64,000 nucleotides of DNA, taken from Prionace glauca (Eukaryota; Chordata; Chondrichthyes; Carcharhiniformes; Carcharhinidae). Shown here in pieces: positions 19,856-31,545 of this stretch; the first letter of the stretch is position 1; each line of letters starts with the position of its first letter. Location of the stretch: the NCBI GenBank assembly GCA_037974335.1, contig CM075760.1, positions 59,464,515 through 59,528,514 of the forward strand, in the 5' to 3' direction. Made by a program: the position numbers and the translations under genes. The notes below the pieces were generated by a model, which was not told the origin of the DNA, searched no databases, and worked only from the letters and a program-made list of their open reading frames with translations.

Positions 19856-19935
19856 AAATCAAAAACAGAAAATACTGGAAAATCTCAGCATGTCTGACAG
19901 CATCTGTGGGGAGTGAATAGAGCCAACGTTAAGAA
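19856..19935 (+). repeat. Snap-back repeat, left arm only
   Basis: 'cagaaaatactggaaaatct' and 'ctgacagcatctgtgg' are the left arm of the family seen complete at 22500-22735. Confidence 0.7.
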
Positions 19936-20047
19936 ATAAATGATGTTTAAGAGCAGATTTGGTGTGTTCTAGGCACTAGAACTGTTGGTAAGAAAATCGG
20001 CTGAATGCAAATCGTAATTGAGAAAAGCATGGGAAAGTTTGTGAAGC

Positions 20048-20108
20048 TTTCCGGGATGTAGGCGTCGCTGTCTCGATCGGCCGAGCCAGCGACACCTACA
20101 TCCCGGAA
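20048..20108 (+). repeat. Perfect-like hairpin of SINE tails
   Basis: An arm reading 'ttccgggatgtaggcgtcgc' faces its near-perfect complement 'gcgacacctacatcccggaa' across a 15- to 17-base centre. Each arm resembles the end of a shark SINE. Confidence 0.75.
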
Positions 20109-20890
20109 GGAAAATTTTTAAAAGCTTGCTGCAATCATCGGAAAAGTTTTGGGACGTCCGAATGGTTGGATAAGTCTTTAAGCTCAGACAAATACTTCGG
20201 TCATGCAGGTCAAGTATATCGATCATGCACTTCCGTCAGGGAAATTCACCAGCTGCTGTCTTTACCTATACTCTGTGCCTCCTTGAACACCTCTCGGCCC
20301 CTCACTCCAATATGCTAATTATTTACTTGATTGCACTTAACATTAACAATTTTCACAGATTACATTGCTGGCTTGGACTTTCCTCTGGGACAGTAAATAA
20401 TGTTTATCAACAAATGAGGTCTAGAGTTGACCAGGGTCCAATGCGCCCTAATCTCTCTGTAACTTATCATCTTAGCTCATTCCATAGACCACTGCAACAA
20501 CAGAAAGAAACTGTGTCCAGTTAAAACCATATTTGTCTATCTGAGATCTCGGACCATCCATCCTGTTGGTAACATCCCGGTAAAGAATGTGCCCCTTCAA
20601 TATCCCTTCAACACATTGATTAATTTCAATGGGAATCCAACAGGAAGCGCCATTCTGCTGCATTGAAACAAATAAGAAAGTGGTTAATGACAAGACAGAA
20701 ACTTTTTACTCGACATGCAGCCCTGGTTCTGTGACGTTGTCCGTCGTTACAAATCTCTTGTGCAGTCTATTTCGAAATTTCAGAGCGGACCTGCTGCACT
20801 AACGTTTATATTGAAATAAAACTCATACCTATCGTTAGGGAGACTTTATTGGACGAATAAAATCTCCCTAACAAAACTCATGGGCTGAAA
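20109..20890. other. No gene seen
   Basis: Unique-looking, AT-rich sequence with short open frames only. Confidence 0.5.
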
Positions 20891-20892
20891 GC

Positions 20893-21215
20893 CACTCCCT
20901 AAGGGCGACACGGTAGCACAGTGGTTAGCACTGCTACTTCACAGCTCCAGTGACCTGGGTTTGATTCCCGTCTGTGTGGAGTTTGCACGTTCTCCTCGTG
21001 TCTGCGTGGGTTTCTCCGTGTGCTCCAGTTTCCTCCCAAAGATGTGCGGGTTCGGTTGATTGCCCATGCTTAAAAAATGCCCTTAGTGTCCCGAGATGAA
21101 TAAGTTGGAGGGATTAGTGGGTAAATATGTAGGGGTAGGGCCTGGGCGATTTTGTCGGTGCACGTTCGATGTGTCGAATGCTCACTTTCTGCACTGTAGG
21201 GTTTGTATGAATAGT
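20893..21215 (+). repeat. V-SINE, near full length
   Basis: tRNA-like head 'ggtagcacagtggttagcac' with B box 'ggtttgattcccg', V domain 'tctgcgtgggtttctccgtg', and 3' tail 'ctgcactgtagggtttgta'. It is moderately diverged. Confidence 0.9.
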
Positions 21216-21281
21216 GGGGCGAATAAGGAAGTGGCGGAGGTGGAAGCACAAGTAAAAACCGATTTCAAAAGTTGAGGTTTT

Positions 21282-21875
21282 GTGCAGATCAGGAGTCGAG
21301 AGATAATATTGCAGCTATATAGAACCCTGGTCAGACCCCACTTGGAGTACTCTGCTCAGTTCTGGTCGCCTCATTACAGGAAGGATGTGGAAGCCATAGA
21401 AAGGATGCAGAGGAGATTTACAAGGATGTTGCCTGGATTGGGGAGCATACCTTATGAGGATAGGTTGAGGGGGCTTGGCTTTTTCTCCTTGGAGAAACGA
21501 AGGATGAGGGGTGACCTGATAGAGGTGTATAAGATGTTGAGAGATATTGATCGAATAGATAGTCAGAGACTTTTTCCCAGGGCTGAAATGGTTGCCACAA
21601 GGGGACACAAGTTTAATGTGCTGGAGAGTAGGCATAGTGGAGATGTCAGAGGTACGTTTTTCACTCAGAGAGTGGCGGCTGCGTGGAATGGGGAGCCAGT
21701 AACTGTGGTGGAGGCGGATTCGATAGGATCTTTTAAGAGACTTTTAAATATGTACATGGAATTTAGTAAGATAGAGGGTTATAGGTAAGCCTAGTAATCT
21801 CTAAGGTAGGAACATTTTCGGCACAACTTTGTGGGCTGAAGGGCCTGCATTGTGCTGTAGTTTTTCTGTTTCTAT
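21282..21875 (+). mobile_element. CR1 LINE, 5'-truncated, 3' half of ORF
   Basis: A 168-codon open frame (21282-21788) encodes SREIILQLYRTLVRPHLEYS to FSKIEGYR, the C-terminal part of CR1 ORF2 after the reverse transcriptase. The 3' tail ends near 'gtttctatgtc'. It is clearly more diverged than the copies at 5554, 35585 and 49593. Confidence 0.9.
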
Positions 21876-22494
21876 GTCAAATTGAAACTTTCTACCATTA
21901 AGTGTTGGTGTTCCACTTGAACATTCTGCATTTTGGGATGCCCTCACATTATACATCAGCGAGGCTCACAACAAACACCATAGCAGTGGATGTCTTTACA
22001 GGTTAAATGGAATCCAAGAGTTCATTTAATTGCCTGAGAATGTTCCCATAGATCCATTTTCTTTCTCAGAAGGTCAACGTTCCAGCCTCAGAATTTCTAT
22101 GTACTTAAAATAACCACATCCACCACTCCCGTCGGCAAAGCGTTCCAGATGCTTAGCATTCACTGTGGAAAAATGTTCCTTACATCTGCCCCCACCTCCA
22201 TCCCACATTGTCTGTAACCTTAAAAATGGCCCCTTCCATAGTGCTGCCCCATTTTCTAAAAGCGCCATCGGCTAATGGAAACATGTTTTCTTTGTCTACC
22301 TGAGCAGAGCCTGTCCTTACCTCATCCACCTCGATTTCATCTCCTCTCATCACCTCCACTCCCTTGGAGAACAAGCCCAGCATCGCCACCTTCTGGCTAA
22401 TTTGTGAACTTTTCAAAACGAAACTTAACGAAATTATTCAAAGATTTTTCTTCATGGGATTGACCTAGAATTAGTCAACTTTTGAAAAAAATAC
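21876..22494 (-). mobile_element. Probable aged LINE debris; otherwise no gene
   Basis: Motifs such as 'ccacatccaccactcccgtc', 'gcgttccagatgc' and 'aaaaatgttcctt' near 22080-22400 resemble the minus-strand 3' portion of a CR1-type LINE. It is too decayed to assign. Confidence 0.4.
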
Positions 22495-22499
22495 GATGG

Positions 22500-22735
22500 A
22501 ACTTAAAAATGTTTCGAAGGAAAAAATACTGACATATCTCAGTACATCTGGCAGCATCTGTAAGGAAAGACAAGAGGGGACGTTCTGTTTCCAAAGTTTT
22601 CACAAAGGGTCATTTGGATTTGAAACGTCAGCTCTTTTCTCTCCTTACAGATGTTACCAGACCTATTGAGATTTTCCAGCATGTTCTCTTTTGGATTCAG
22701 ATTCCAACATTTACAGTAATTTGCTTTTATTAAAT
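22500..22735 (+). repeat. Snap-back repeat, near complete
   Basis: The left arm ('ctggcagcatctgtaaggaa') and right arm ('ctccttacagatgttaccag') are inverted copies around a centre near 22610. The element ends 'cagtaatttgcttttatt'. Other copies or parts are at 10830, 19856, 33885, 34395, 48195 and 63645. I do not know its transposition class. Confidence 0.8.
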
Positions 22736-23536
22736 TTGTTGCGAACTTCTTAGCACTAAGCACATTTTAAATAAATTCTTCCCTTGAGTTTGACAAGTAT
22801 TGGTCAACTTTTTGAAAATTAATTTCAGCATTTTGAAACTACTTTTTCCATGCTGAACTTTTTCATTTAGACTTTTCCAACTTTGAAAAAATACCTTAAA
22901 CTTATTAAAATGTTTTTCCAAACGATTTAGCAAAAGTTCGCCGATATAAAAAATAGTTTAAACTTATTAAAGAAAATCTTTAATGGAATTTAATTTGAAA
23001 TAGTCGGGTTCTGTTGAAAAACAATTATCTAACATAAATTTCTCCAGATGAGCTGACTGAAGTTTGACAGCATTTATCTGAATAGCTCTAAATTTATTGA
23101 AGAACCTTTTCGTCGAAAGTAGCATGGAATTTGTGAACTTCTTTTAATATTTTGCATCGAATCTGGAATCTTCTAATCAATAATCAGATGTGTTACCACT
23201 GCGTTTTCTTAATTGCGGCTACTATAAAAAACACGTCAGATTCGCTAATTTCCTGTAAAAAAAAAACCCTCCATCCTTCCCCAGTTTGGCCCATAGGTAA
23301 CTCCGGGCCTCCAAGTGGCTGGCCCTACCTGCCTTCTGTGATGGTCTAGAAGACCAATGAATTCAGAATATTAGCGATTACCAATAATTGCTGGCCTCTC
23401 CAGCTGGTTACACAGCCAATGAATTAATAAGAAACAGCAACTAAAATCTGCATTTCACAAATCTGCAATAGCAAAGGTCGTCCAGTAGATGGCAGTAGAA
23501 CCGTGATTTTTGGCACGACGCGAAACTGAGATTGTC
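22736..23536. other. No gene seen; very AT-rich
   Basis: Between 22750 and 23110 repeated 'aacttttt' and 'ttgaaaa' words alternate on both strands, giving a weak internally repetitive texture without a clear period. Confidence 0.5.
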
Positions 23537-23549
23537 TCAAATATTGCTG

Positions 23550-23651
23550 ATGAAGAGATGCCGGCGTTGGGCTGCGGTAAACACAATAAGAAGTCTCACA
23601 AGCTTGTGGGATTACTATCAAATAAACTGGTTGGACTTTAACCTGGTGTTG
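23550..23651 (+). mobile_element. Short Penelope-like end insertion with clean target duplication
   Basis: The 102-bp insert contains 'gatgccggcgttgg', 'aataagaagtctcacaagc' and 'ttggactttaacctggtgtt', the end words of the foldback family. It is flanked by perfect 13-bp copies of TCAAATATTGCTG (23537-23549 and 23652-23664). Confidence 0.85.
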
Positions 23652-23759
23652 TCAAATATTGCTGCCATGGACTCAGCCTTTGCCCATCCTAAACTAGACT
23701 CAGTCTATATGACACGAAATCCTATTTCTGATAATATGACAATAATCCTGTGTTGATTC

Positions 23760-24680
23760 GGTACTCAACAAAATCTCAGTTGTTATTATACTGAACAAAG
23801 CCTTAGTTTATATAACACCGTGCATTCTGTCAGTTACAGCAGCACGGAATTAATTCTCGGCTAATGTCATGATAATCCACATTACCCTCATGATACTTCA
23901 CTTGACCCTTTCTCTTCTGATACTGCACCAGAACATTTTTTGTTTGTATTACACGAGGCCCTATCTCCGTTATTGCATTGCTGGAAACTGTCACGTATAT
24001 AAAAACATCAACAATATCTCAATGACTCCTCCATCAGTCCACCTCCCTGTTAAAAGCGAACGGCATCCTGTCTCTGTAATTATTATTTTATTTCATATTT
24101 CTTTGATTTATTCATTTGCACCGTCAAAGCTTATATCAATCTAAGGCCTTAGTCTGAAATTACTGCATCAGGCTTTGTCTCAGTTTATCTTATACAATGT
24201 CCAGAATCAAACAAAATTATACTCGGCCCAATGTCAGTTTTATTACGCTTGCTGTTCTCTCATTTATTACTGCGCTGAACCATATTGCTTTTCATTTGCA
24301 CATCATCCTCTCTCAATTATTACTTTACACTGCATTGCCTCATTTTTTATTTCACTGGTCCACATCTCTGTTTATATCACGGTAGATCATGTCCCTATAT
24401 CCTAATCGCACTATATGAGTTTACATTGCACAATAATCTATCTCAGTTGAAATTGTTGTGCACGTCGTCTCCTATTTATTAGAATAAATCTTTGTTACAG
24501 CTGCACGTCTCTGCTTATATTAGAAAGCACCACGCTAATTACGAAGACACTAGACCCTCCCTCAGGAATTATTGAACTGAGCTTAGCCCCCATTCATATT
24601 AGAGCAGGTACTGTATAAATAATTGCTGCAGTCGGCCCTGTCTCCGTAATTACAGAACAAAACGCCTCTTTTTATTTAAG
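23760..24680 (+). repeat. Degenerate minisatellite, AT-rich
   Basis: Words of the type 'ctgtctctgtttatatt', 'attactgcac' and 'aggccctatctccg' recur every 25 to 35 bases. They are related to the clearer 27-bp array at 38535-38790. The units have decayed, so edges are approximate. Confidence 0.55.
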
Positions 24681-24699
24681 CACACCATGCTAGATGGAC

Positions 24700-24955
24700 T
24701 GGACATGCGAAATTCCCCCTTTTTATCCAAAGATGTGTAGACTACGTGGATGAGCCATGGTAAAGGTGTGGGGCTATAGGGAATAGGGTAGAAGGAAGGG
24801 TAGAATGGGATACGGTAGAAGAAAATTTGGGCCAAATGACCTAGTCCTTCTTGTAAATCTTATGAACTTAGGAATGCCTGGGTGGGATGCAGACTCGATG
24901 AGGCAGATGATCTTTTTCTGCACAATAGGCATCATATGGCTCTATGTCTAAGAAA
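24700..24955 (+). repeat. V-SINE 3' fragments, aged
   Basis: 'gagccatggtaaaggtgtgg', 'tgggtgggatgcagactcga' and 'tttttctgcacaataggca' follow the V-SINE 3' half, with part of the tail doubled. Confidence 0.55.
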
Positions 24956-25940
24956 TATAACATCATTTCCCTCCTTAATTATTTGTCTGCTTATTTATTT
25001 AAAATAATCTATTTTCTAATAACTCCATTTGAAGAAATGAACTTTCATTTAGCAAATTCCCTTCAATTGTCCCAGTGATAACCTTCAATCCATTTCCACC
25101 TTCCATAGGAAATACTGCAATTATTTATTGGCAACCATTCTGTTTTGTGCTCTTGTTTGCAAAAGGATTTCAGACTGACTATTTTGTTCCCAGCGTTGAC
25201 TTATCTGTCTTCAGAGATCAGTTGACAAATGAATAACTCACATGTCAAATAGCGAGGAGATTACTGGAAAATTATCTCACTGAAATCCCTGATATAAGGC
25301 ACGAATATGTACTGATTTGTGGAAATGATGCCGAAAATGAACCTGGGCATACAGAGGACAGAAGATAATTGCACCTGTAATTCTCAGACTTTTTATTCCT
25401 ATTGATACAAAGGATTGAAATATCTGCTGCTCTCCAGAGAAGGAGCAATATTTCTCTGTAATCGTTATCTTCACCAATTCTTTGGTAACCATCCTAAATA
25501 TTTACTACTGTCTCTCGTTTGTACAATCTCGGTAATACGATGAATCAGGATCAGGTCTTTCATAAGGATCTCCAGATCTTGTGTAATATAAACAGTGATA
25601 TCGCCCGGTGATCATGGACTGCAGTGGTTCAAGACTGCAGCTCATCACCACTTTGTGAGGGCAATTAGAGAAGGACAACAGATGCCAGTGGCCTGGAGAG
25701 TCATGTAAACCAATGCATGGGATATAGAGAATAAGAGAGACAGAACATGATGTAACATTTAGGTAAACGATTTTTGTGCGTGTCCTCATTCTAGAAAAAG
25801 TAATTTATCCAACAATAACCAGTAAATGTCAAATGTAACAAAATCAGATATAGGTTCTAATTCACAACCGATTGGCTAACGGTTTCCAAAAACGATCATA
25901 GAGAATTAAAACATTATAATTTGAATGACCGGCTCCTGTG
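24956..25940. other. No gene seen
   Basis: AT-rich sequence. Short open frames without domains. Confidence 0.5.
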
Positions 25941-25954
25941 TATCACTAATAGAG

Positions 25955-26220
25955 TAAAAAGTCTGACAACACCAGGTTTTAGTCCAACCGATTTATTTGA
26001 TAATATTCTCACAAGCTTAAGCTTTCGAGGTTACCCTCTTCGTCAGGTGAATGGAGAGTTCAGAATGGAGAGGTCAGAACTCTCCATTCACCTGACGAAG
26101 AGGGTAACCTCGAAAGCTTAAGCTTGTGAGAATATTATCAAATAAATCGGTTGGACTAAAACCTGGTGTTGTCAGACTTTTTACTGTGTTTACGCCAGTC
26201 CAACGCCGGCATTCCCAGAT
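25955..26220 (+). mobile_element. Foldback element with perfect 109-bp arms and 14-bp target duplication
   Basis: Bases 25953-26061 are the exact reverse complement of 26077-26185, with a 15-base loop (26062-26076). A single-copy end of 35 bases follows and closes with 'agtccaacgccggcattccc'. Perfect 14-bp copies of TATCACTAATAGAG flank the insert (25941-25954 and 26221-26234). The perfect arms and target duplication suggest a young insertion. The end words 'gacaacaccaggttttagtc' also occur at 38031-38183, where only one arm is present. No ORF. I attribute it to the Penelope-like group from memory of shark repeats. Confidence 0.9.
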
Positions 26221-26234
26221 TATCACTAATAGAG

Positions 26235-27959
26235 ACAGCTGGGCCCAGAGTCAGACTGGGACCCGATCTAAGGAAGCAATCATTTCTCGGGCCTTAACGC
26301 AGGTTTCTTTGTCAGGACGAGTGACGCCGCGATTTGTGTGGCAAACACGGATTGGAAACCCGATGACGAACGCAGGAGTGACTGACTCCACCTGACTAAG
26401 AGCTGGTATTCCCAAGGAGGGACAATCGTGGCGAGCTCCATAAATTTCTGTTATCCGAGGTAACAATGGAGCAATCTGTCAAAGGAACAGGAAATAATCT
26501 GTGCGTTCTCATTCTTACAAACAGAATTAGGACACGTGATGACTGAAACGACTAAATATGAAAACCTCATCGGAGAAAAAAAAAGAACAGTGCAATAAAT
26601 GTTAAGTTTAATTGTGCTTTTCCTAACGAGTTCGATCCAATGCTAATTTGTTTAAAGTGATAGCTTGTAAATAGAATTGAATTTCGGAATCGTTTCTAGC
26701 AATTACACACACGCATACACACGCACGCACACGCACTCATTTGCTGTCAGAAGATAAGACTAGCACAAGACGACAGCTGTATAAATATTGCATTTTATTC
26801 AGACTTAATGAAGGACAGGGAGAGATACAAAAAGGACGCTAGGACAATGATATAGACGAATCATTAAACTGGTTCCATTCTCGAAAATCCTTCAAATTTT
26901 AATCCCATGGAGGGTATATCTAATTTATTTTTCAAAGCTACTGTGAAATCTGATTCGATCACACTCTCAAGCTGTTCATTCCATTCATAACAACGCTTGT
27001 GCAAAAGTAAACACTTATATTTCTGTCTCTCTGTTCGATAAAATAAATTTGCGCCCACTGGTTGCTGGCCGTCCTTCCAGTTGAAATATTCTCTCTTCAA
27101 TTAACCCACTCGCAACTTCATGATTATGAACACTAATGAAAGTGTTCAAAAGACTGGCAAGGAGATAGAGAGAGACACCGGAAGAGTTCGGAGAAAGAAA
27201 AACGGGGTGCTGACAGATAAAAGCTGAGGAGCAAAAAATAAATAGCAGATGGAGAGAAAATGATCAAGAAATGCAAAATAACAGCTATCATTCCCTTCCC
27301 TCACGGAACCCGGGGGAACTTAGTGACGAATCCACTGACCATCCATTTATGTCCGGGAATGGAAACTCTAGGCTGAACACACAAGGGTCTTCTGTAAATG
27401 TCACCACAATGTGATCTGTGTGACTCTGCCTGACTCTGTGGACAGATATGGGCCGCATTGACAGATGTTCTCACCACATTGTGGTCCATGGATTTATTTT
27501 TTGCTCAGAAGCGAGATATGCGGTTTGGAACCGGCAGCAAGAAACAGGAAGTTGTGTTACCTGAGAATCAAACAACCGGCGTCAGTTTGCTGTTATCACC
27601 GTGAACAGTCTTCCTGCCTGTGAGGGTGAACTCACTCTGACAGCATCAAAACCAACCACACAGATTGCTGCCAGTCTCAGCATTCACCGCTATTCCCATT
27701 TTAATGAATCAAGAAAATAATCGTATTTGGGGTTTAAATAGATTAATTGAAGCGAAGATGGACTGAAGATTATCACTAAGAGAAAAGAGGGAAAATTAAA
27801 GCAATATATTTTTTTCCGCCGTATTCCAAATAAGAAAGTTTAAGTGTGTTAGGTGTTGTGTGAGAGAAATCGAGGAGAAAGGTTAAGTGAGTGAAGTGGT
27901 TTGGTTCTGGCACTGAATTTTCCTCTGATGAGATTTTTATTTTATGAGGTTCAAAGCTT
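26235..27959. other. No gene seen
   Basis: Contains an imperfect CA-type repeat at 26707-26740. Bases 27500-27680 are GC-balanced and may be ancient V-gene flank ('aaacaggaagttgtg'), but no V exon or recombination signal was found. Confidence 0.45.
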
Positions 27960-28620
27960 CTTAAAATGCCACGAACTGATGCCGAAAACAGACAAGAAGG
28001 CCGAAAGAATGCTGGTCTTCATATCTAAAGGCAGTATAGGGATGCAGATGTCGTGCTGCAATTGTGCAAAATCGTTGTTAGACCCCAATTGCAGTACTGT
28101 GAGCAGATATGGGCAATACACTTTGTAAAGGTGTTGACCCTGGATGGAGTTCAACGCAGATTTAAAATAATTAGACCTGGCCTTAAGGGGTTAGGCGGCG
28201 AGGAGAAATTAGACAAATTAAGACTTTTTTTCTCGAATTCAGAAGTTTGAAGGGTGCTCTGCCAGAAATCATCAAAATATTTACAGGGAAGGGCAGGGTG
28301 AATAAGGATAAAATGCTTCCACCAGTTGAAGGCTCGAGAATAAAGGGCAGTATATTTTTTAAAAAAGAATAGGGCCAAGCCGTACAGGACAGTTGATAGA
28401 AAGCATTTCTACACACAGAGAGTGGCGGACGTTTGGAACTCTCTTCCTGAAACGGCGGTGGGTGCTGGTTCAATTGTTAAATTTAAGTCTGAAATAGCAT
28501 CAATGGGTATGGGCCGTGGTAGGTACATGGAGTTTGGTTACAGATCAGTCAAGATCCTACTGAATGGCGGGGTGAGTCCGAGGAGCTGAATAGCCTACTC
28601 CTGTTTCCATGTTGCCACGT
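27960..28620 (+). mobile_element. CR1-type LINE fragment, broken
   Basis: Pieces read MLVFISKG, KIVVRPQLQYCEQIW and LDGVQRRFKIIRPGLKGLGG in shifting frames, followed by 'cagagagtggcggacgtttg' and a 3' end 'gaatagcctactcctgtttc'. It covers the C-terminal half of the ORF with several frameshifts. Confidence 0.8.
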
Positions 28621-28856
28621 CAGCCTCAGAGCAAAATGCCTCAATTCATGGCATTTTGTATTTTCGTTCATTTTTGTTCGAAGGAGGAATGTTGACCAAG
28701 GCGCTGTTGGAAACATTGGAACCTTTAACTCCAGCTCGGCAATCATGGCGTTGAGGAAAGTTTATTTCTTCATCATTCCATCTGAAAGATAATTGGGGTC
28801 ATTATCTCTGAAGGCTCCCAGGAAGACAGGGTGGAGGGTTAAGTTGAAGGATAATG

Positions 28857-28864
28857 TGTGTATG

Positions 28865-28930
<66 letters not shown>
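28857..28930 (+). repeat. (TG)n microsatellite
   Basis: About 70 bases of near-perfect TG dinucleotide repeat, with one 'atgcatg' interruption at its left end. It generates false open frames on both strands. Confidence 0.98.
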
Positions 28931-29644
28931 TTGTGCTTTGTTGCAGAATGTCACATTGTGTACAAATCAATTTTATAATGACAACAGGCGTCCTTCCATT
29001 TACAATAAAAGTTAGACAAACAGCAAACATGCAAATTTCAGAAAGGTTTCTTTTTCATAGGTCACCTTTGTTGATGACTGAGGAGGATAATTTTTGGGAG
29101 GTTGATTCTACTACAAATGTTGCATATGAAGCTACAAATTGTGGTTGCAAGTTGTCATCTTCTGTGTCATGAATGAGACAGGATTTTTGGTGGAGAGCAA
29201 ATTTTGCCCGAATCATCCCCTGCTCTGCTGCAAGTGTCAGTGAGATTCGTGAAAGAAGGTAAAAATACGCACTTATGGAATTTGGAAGGGATGTTTACTT
29301 GAGTAAATATTCCAACACAAACATAACACAGTGCTTCAGGGCAATCCCGGTCTTCAAGCAGATGGCAGTTTTAAAATGTGACATGGGCAAAGGCCTTACC
29401 CGTGATGCTATGTTGGAGATTTTTCTGCAGTTGTCCTCTGCCAGCTTTGTTTTCAGATGGTGTGATGTTTTTGAATCATGGATCTCCTGTGGAACGGAGC
29501 CTATCTCTCAGCAGAGAAAGAAAAAGTTATAAAGGTTCAAAAAGTTGGCATTTATTTTCACCAGTTACCATCCAGTCACAAATTTGCACAATTTTGTTCA
29601 TCAATTATCATCCATTCATTAACATTAATATATTTATGTTTTAA
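28931..29644. other. No gene seen
   Basis: Short overlapping open frames (29275-29644) have no recognisable domain. Confidence 0.5.
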
Positions 29645-30205
29645 TTTTCGGGATGTGGGCTTTGCTGGCGAGGTCAACATTTGGTGCCTACCCCTAATTG
29701 CTCTTCGTAAGCTGGTGGTGAGCAGCCTTCTTGAATTGCCGCAGAACCTGTGTTGTAGATATGTACACAAAGCTGTTACAGAGAGAGGTCCATGATTTTG
29801 ACCCAGTAACGTTAAAGGAAGGGCGATATACTTCCAAGTCAGATATAGGACTGACTTGGAACGGAATGTATAGGTGATATTCCCAGGTAACTATTACTCC
29901 TGTCCTTCCAGGTGGTAACTTCATGTGGTTGGAAGTGCTGCCCAAGGAGTCTTGGTGAGTTTCTGAAGTGAAACTTGTAGATGGTTCATAATGTTGTTGT
30001 TGTTTGTCGGTGGTGGATGGAATGAGAATTTGCAAAAGCTATGCTAGTCAGGCCAGCTGCTTTGTCCTGAATGGTATAAAGCTTCTTAAATGTTGTTTGA
30101 GCTGCACTCATTCAGGCAAGTGGGGGGAATCCTATTACACTGCTGATTTGTACCTTGTAGATGGTGACAGGTTTGGGGAGTCAGGCAGTGGGTTATTTAC
30201 ACTCT
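29645..30205 (+). repeat. Shark interspersed repeat of unknown class, long copy
   Basis: It starts 'cgggatgtgggctttgctgg' and contains 'ttcttgaattgccgcag', 'gattttgacccagtaacg', 'gctgctttgtcctgaatgg', 'ttgtttgagctgcactcatt' and 'ttgtagatggtgacaggttt'. I recognise this word order from shark genomic DNA, but I cannot assign it to a transposon class. No intact ORF. Confidence 0.65.
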
Positions 30206-31249
30206 GCTGACCGGATAGTCCGTTCGGAGCATTTATATACCAAGTTAATACAACAATGTTTATATTGTGTGGTTCAGTATCGTAATATCATTGAATGACA
30301 AGGGGCAATGGGTAGATTTTCCCTTTTTGAAGATCTGGTGCCAACATTACCATTAATCTTCAATTCACAAAAATAAATTAAAATTTCACCAATTATTGTC
30401 AGTATTTTATTTGATACAAATATAATGGCAATTTATTTAATATAATTTGAGATTCAAATGTACTGAGATCACATTGACCTTCCTGTCACCAAAGAATCAA
30501 ATCTGCCCCAGAATTCAGCGGGAAATGGAATTAAATCAAAGCAAATAGTAGCAGTTACCCAGCAGCCTCTGCGCTTTATCGCCTTATGATCACACAGAAG
30601 CTCCTGATACATAACTGGCGTTATGTATCATTTTTATAATGACTGTAGAACTGAAAATATCTGTATCTAATGTGAATTCCTAGAAGCTTAAAATCCCGAT
30701 TCATTTTATACAGTTCAAGCAAGTAATTGAAAACTTCAAGCTGTCCAGTCAGTTTCACAGTATTTTAGTTGCCACATTGCTTATTGTTTAGCCTGTTATC
30801 TTCACTAATTTGGGTGATGATCTGTTGGGTGATTTTGTAGCACTAGAAAGGCCACACGTTCCAAATATTACAATCCTCCCTCATCAACCTAATCATGTTC
30901 CCTCTTGCCATCTTGGATTTGAAGAATTACCATCAGCCTGGGGGGAAATCAGACTAATCTTTGTGAGGCTCAGTTCATTTGTTCCCCATATGCCGGGGAT
31001 GGAATTCACCAAGAAAATCTAGAAGGACTAAAGGTTGTAGACTGACTGTAAAGGACAAGCTTTGATTTTTGAAATAGTGAGACACAAATATGTGTATGTA
31101 GAACAATAAATTTCAGGACCAGCTGTCGTCGCATTCATCAATCCATTCAATGATTCCTCAAAGAAAGCATTCAGATATCCAACTATTATTCATCCGTGCA
31201 TCAACACAAGAAATTCTTTATATTTTGCATAGATGATGGCGCAATATTA
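30206..31249. other. No gene seen
   Basis: AT-rich sequence without recognisable features. Confidence 0.5.
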
Positions 31250-31545
31250 TTTCCAGTGGACCGGCAATCTAGAAATCCAGGCCAGTGATGTGGCAACAAG
31301 AGATTAAATCCGACCATGGCAGCTGATGGAATTTGAATTCAATCAAAAAATCTTGATTCATACTGACAGCGACCAGGTAAACTTCTCTGATTCCTCATTC
31401 AAGGAAATCTGCCATCCCTGTTTGGTCTCACCAAGATGTGACTCCAGACAGACAGCAGTATACATAACTGGGCAATGCCTTCTGAGATGCCCTAGCACAT
31501 TAATCAGTTCAAAATATCTTCGGCACATGAAACAAACGTTGCTCG
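31250..31545 (+). repeat. tRNA-derived SINE, second family, aged
   Basis: 'gaccatggcagctgatggaa', 'ctgtttggtctcaccaagat' and 'gtgactccagacagacagc' follow the body of the SINE at 4960-5355. The tRNA-like head is mostly lost. Confidence 0.65.

Noticed and set aside
24175-24405. Possible V-like end (YYCAEPYC) in an AT-rich open frame
   Set aside because: The words arise from the degenerate minisatellite; no recombination signal, acceptor or framework precedes or follows.
28793-29172. Cysteine-valine or threonine-histidine repeat proteins
   Set aside because: Translations of the (TG)n microsatellite.
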